From Syntrophobacter sp. SbD2 (lineage in GTDB: Bacteria > Desulfobacterota > Binatia > UBA9968), in the NCBI GenBank assembly GCA_945889495.1, contig CAMDBU010000002.1, positions 1-64,000 of the forward strand: a stretch of DNA of 64,000 bases, given 5' to 3'. Below are positions 63,438 through 64,000 of this stretch, piece by piece (the first letter of the stretch is position 1; every line of letters starts with the position of its first letter). The notes under the pieces are model-generated. The model searched no databases. It was not told where the DNA came from and saw only the letters and a list, made by a program, of their open reading frames with translations. The position numbers were made by a program, and so were the translations under genes.

Positions 63438-63815
63438 TCAAGAGTCTTGTTTGCCGAGGAAGTTTTTCTCTAAGTTGTTTTCCAAGGCAAAGACAAACAC
63501 CCGTTCGCCGCTCTCGGTGCTGATGTCGGTATGCAGATCGATAATCTTCGTGCCAGTGATATCGCCAATGACCTGATACAAAAGCGGCCGGGCTTTGTCG
63601 ATCAGAGTTGCACGCATTTTCTTGACCAGTTCTTTGCCGTCGGTAGACTGGCTCAACTGTTCTTCGGCCGGGGTTAAAACGCCTTTAAGACGAACGATAA
63701 CCAGGTCCTCGACGATAAAAGTGCGGGTCTCTTTCGGGCCGCGGCCCATGTAGTCGATCTCGAACTGAACGATGGCGCGGCTAATGGCTGCTTCGATTTC
63801 GCCTTTGGTTTTCAT
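63438..63815 (-). CDS. DUF2294 family protein
   Basis: 125 residues. MKTKGEIEAAISRAIVQFEIDYMGRGPKETRTFIVEDLVIVRLKGVLTPAEEQL and the C-terminal TDISTESGERVFVFAL are the DUF2294 pattern. Its function is poorly known. The ATG at 63815 is a plausible family start. It is followed by its own terminator. Confidence 0.88.
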   Translation of the reverse strand: MKTKGEIEAAISRAIVQFEIDYMGRGPKETRTFIVEDLVIVRLKGVLTPAEEQLSQSTDGKELVKKMRATLIDKARPLLYQVIGDITGTKIIDLHTDISTESGERVFVFALENNLEKNFLGKQDS

Positions 63816-63874
63816 CGGCTCGCGGGGATGGATGGAGAAACGGCGTTGGGCGCTCGATATGCGCCAGGGTTTGC

Positions 63875-64000
63875 TTACAGAAGCTCTTTGACTTCCGCTT
63901 CCTTGAAGCCGGTTAACTTTTTCTTGCCCTTGATGAATACCGGCCGCTTCAACAGGTTGGCATCTTTCAACATGAGTTTAATAGCCTCATCCTTGCTCGG
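63875..64000 (-). CDS. ArsC/Spx-family protein, C-terminal part
   Basis: Only 41 residues are inside the window; the 5' end lies beyond 64000. The visible end SKDEAIKLMLKDANLLKRPVFIKGKKKLTGFKEAEVKELL matches the C-terminus of ArsC/YffB/Spx-like proteins (RPV motif with downstream GFKE). The active-site Cys lies outside the window, so reductase activity cannot be judged. The spacer 63816-63874 shows nothing else. Confidence 0.75.
   Translation of the reverse strand, partial: PSKDEAIKLMLKDANLLKRPVFIKGKKKLTGFKEAEVKELL

Overview
This GC-rich window (roughly 58-60 % GC by eye) looks like chromosome from an uncultured bacterium of the Deltaproteobacteria-like / Binatota-Tectomicrobia type. That placement is an inference. 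It rests on a tRNA-Val - thrS - infC - rpmI - rplT - pheS - pheT - ihfA - MerR - tRNA-Pro block, several orphan NMT1/THI5-like and ABC_sub_bind substrate-binding proteins, UbiD-type decarboxylase and cupin genes, tandem carboxyltransferase/amidohydrolase genes, and many degenerate short-period repeats between genes. No phage, complete insertion sequence, rRNA gene or CRISPR array was seen.

Layout. 0-3.4 kb: a 73-bp tandem repeat, a CapA-family protein, an exported Rossmann reductase and a Phd/VapC pair. 3.4-11.6 kb: a catabolic-looking set with three orphan substrate-binding proteins, a 3-hydroxyacyl-CoA dehydrogenase-like protein, an amidohydrolase, a UbiD-family decarboxylase and a bicupin. 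11.8-16.1 kb: an envelope/glycan cluster (membrane GT39-like, GT2, methyltransferase, lipoprotein glycosidase-like). 16.1-23.8 kb, all minus strand: small cupin, DHH phosphoesterase, alanine dehydrogenase, DUF423, two paralogous carboxyltransferases flanking an amidohydrolase, and a four-helix-bundle protein. 24-26.7 kb: a family-3 binding protein and a diverged duplication of the Nudix-dnaE junction with a PIN/RHH toxin-antitoxin pair between the copies. 26.3-32.4 kb: Nudix, dnaE, hflX, a CDP-alcohol phosphatidyltransferase and tRNA-Val. 32.4-39.7 kb: the translation block. 39.8-43.0 kb: coiled-coil protein, pcm, LysM/M23 lipoprotein and a MetE-like protein. 43.1-47.0 kb: an accessory island with a GHKL-ATPase/PD-(D/E)xK-like protein and two toxin-antitoxin modules. 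47.1-51.7 kb: apt, an orphan nuoI joined to thiC, pcp and higBA. 52.0-58.4 kb: antiporter, purC, SulP and purEK. 58.4-64 kb: DUF350, a double USP, TerC, small membrane proteins, an NhaR-like regulator, DUF2294 and the end of an ArsC/Spx-like gene.

The most distinctive structure is a set of short arrays with fixed period (mostly 7 nt, also 8 or 9) but different words at different loci. They fill spacers between genes, form hairpins, overlap start regions, and in four places are read in frame as protein: a signal peptide, the N-terminus of a binding protein, a linker in the DHH protein, and a helix of the four-helix-bundle protein. The best candidate for a new functional system among genes is the 666-residue GHKL/nuclease-like protein in the toxin-antitoxin-rich island. 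Other notable points are infC starting at AUC, an orphan nuoI beside thiC, and duplicated carboxyltransferases without a visible biotin carrier.
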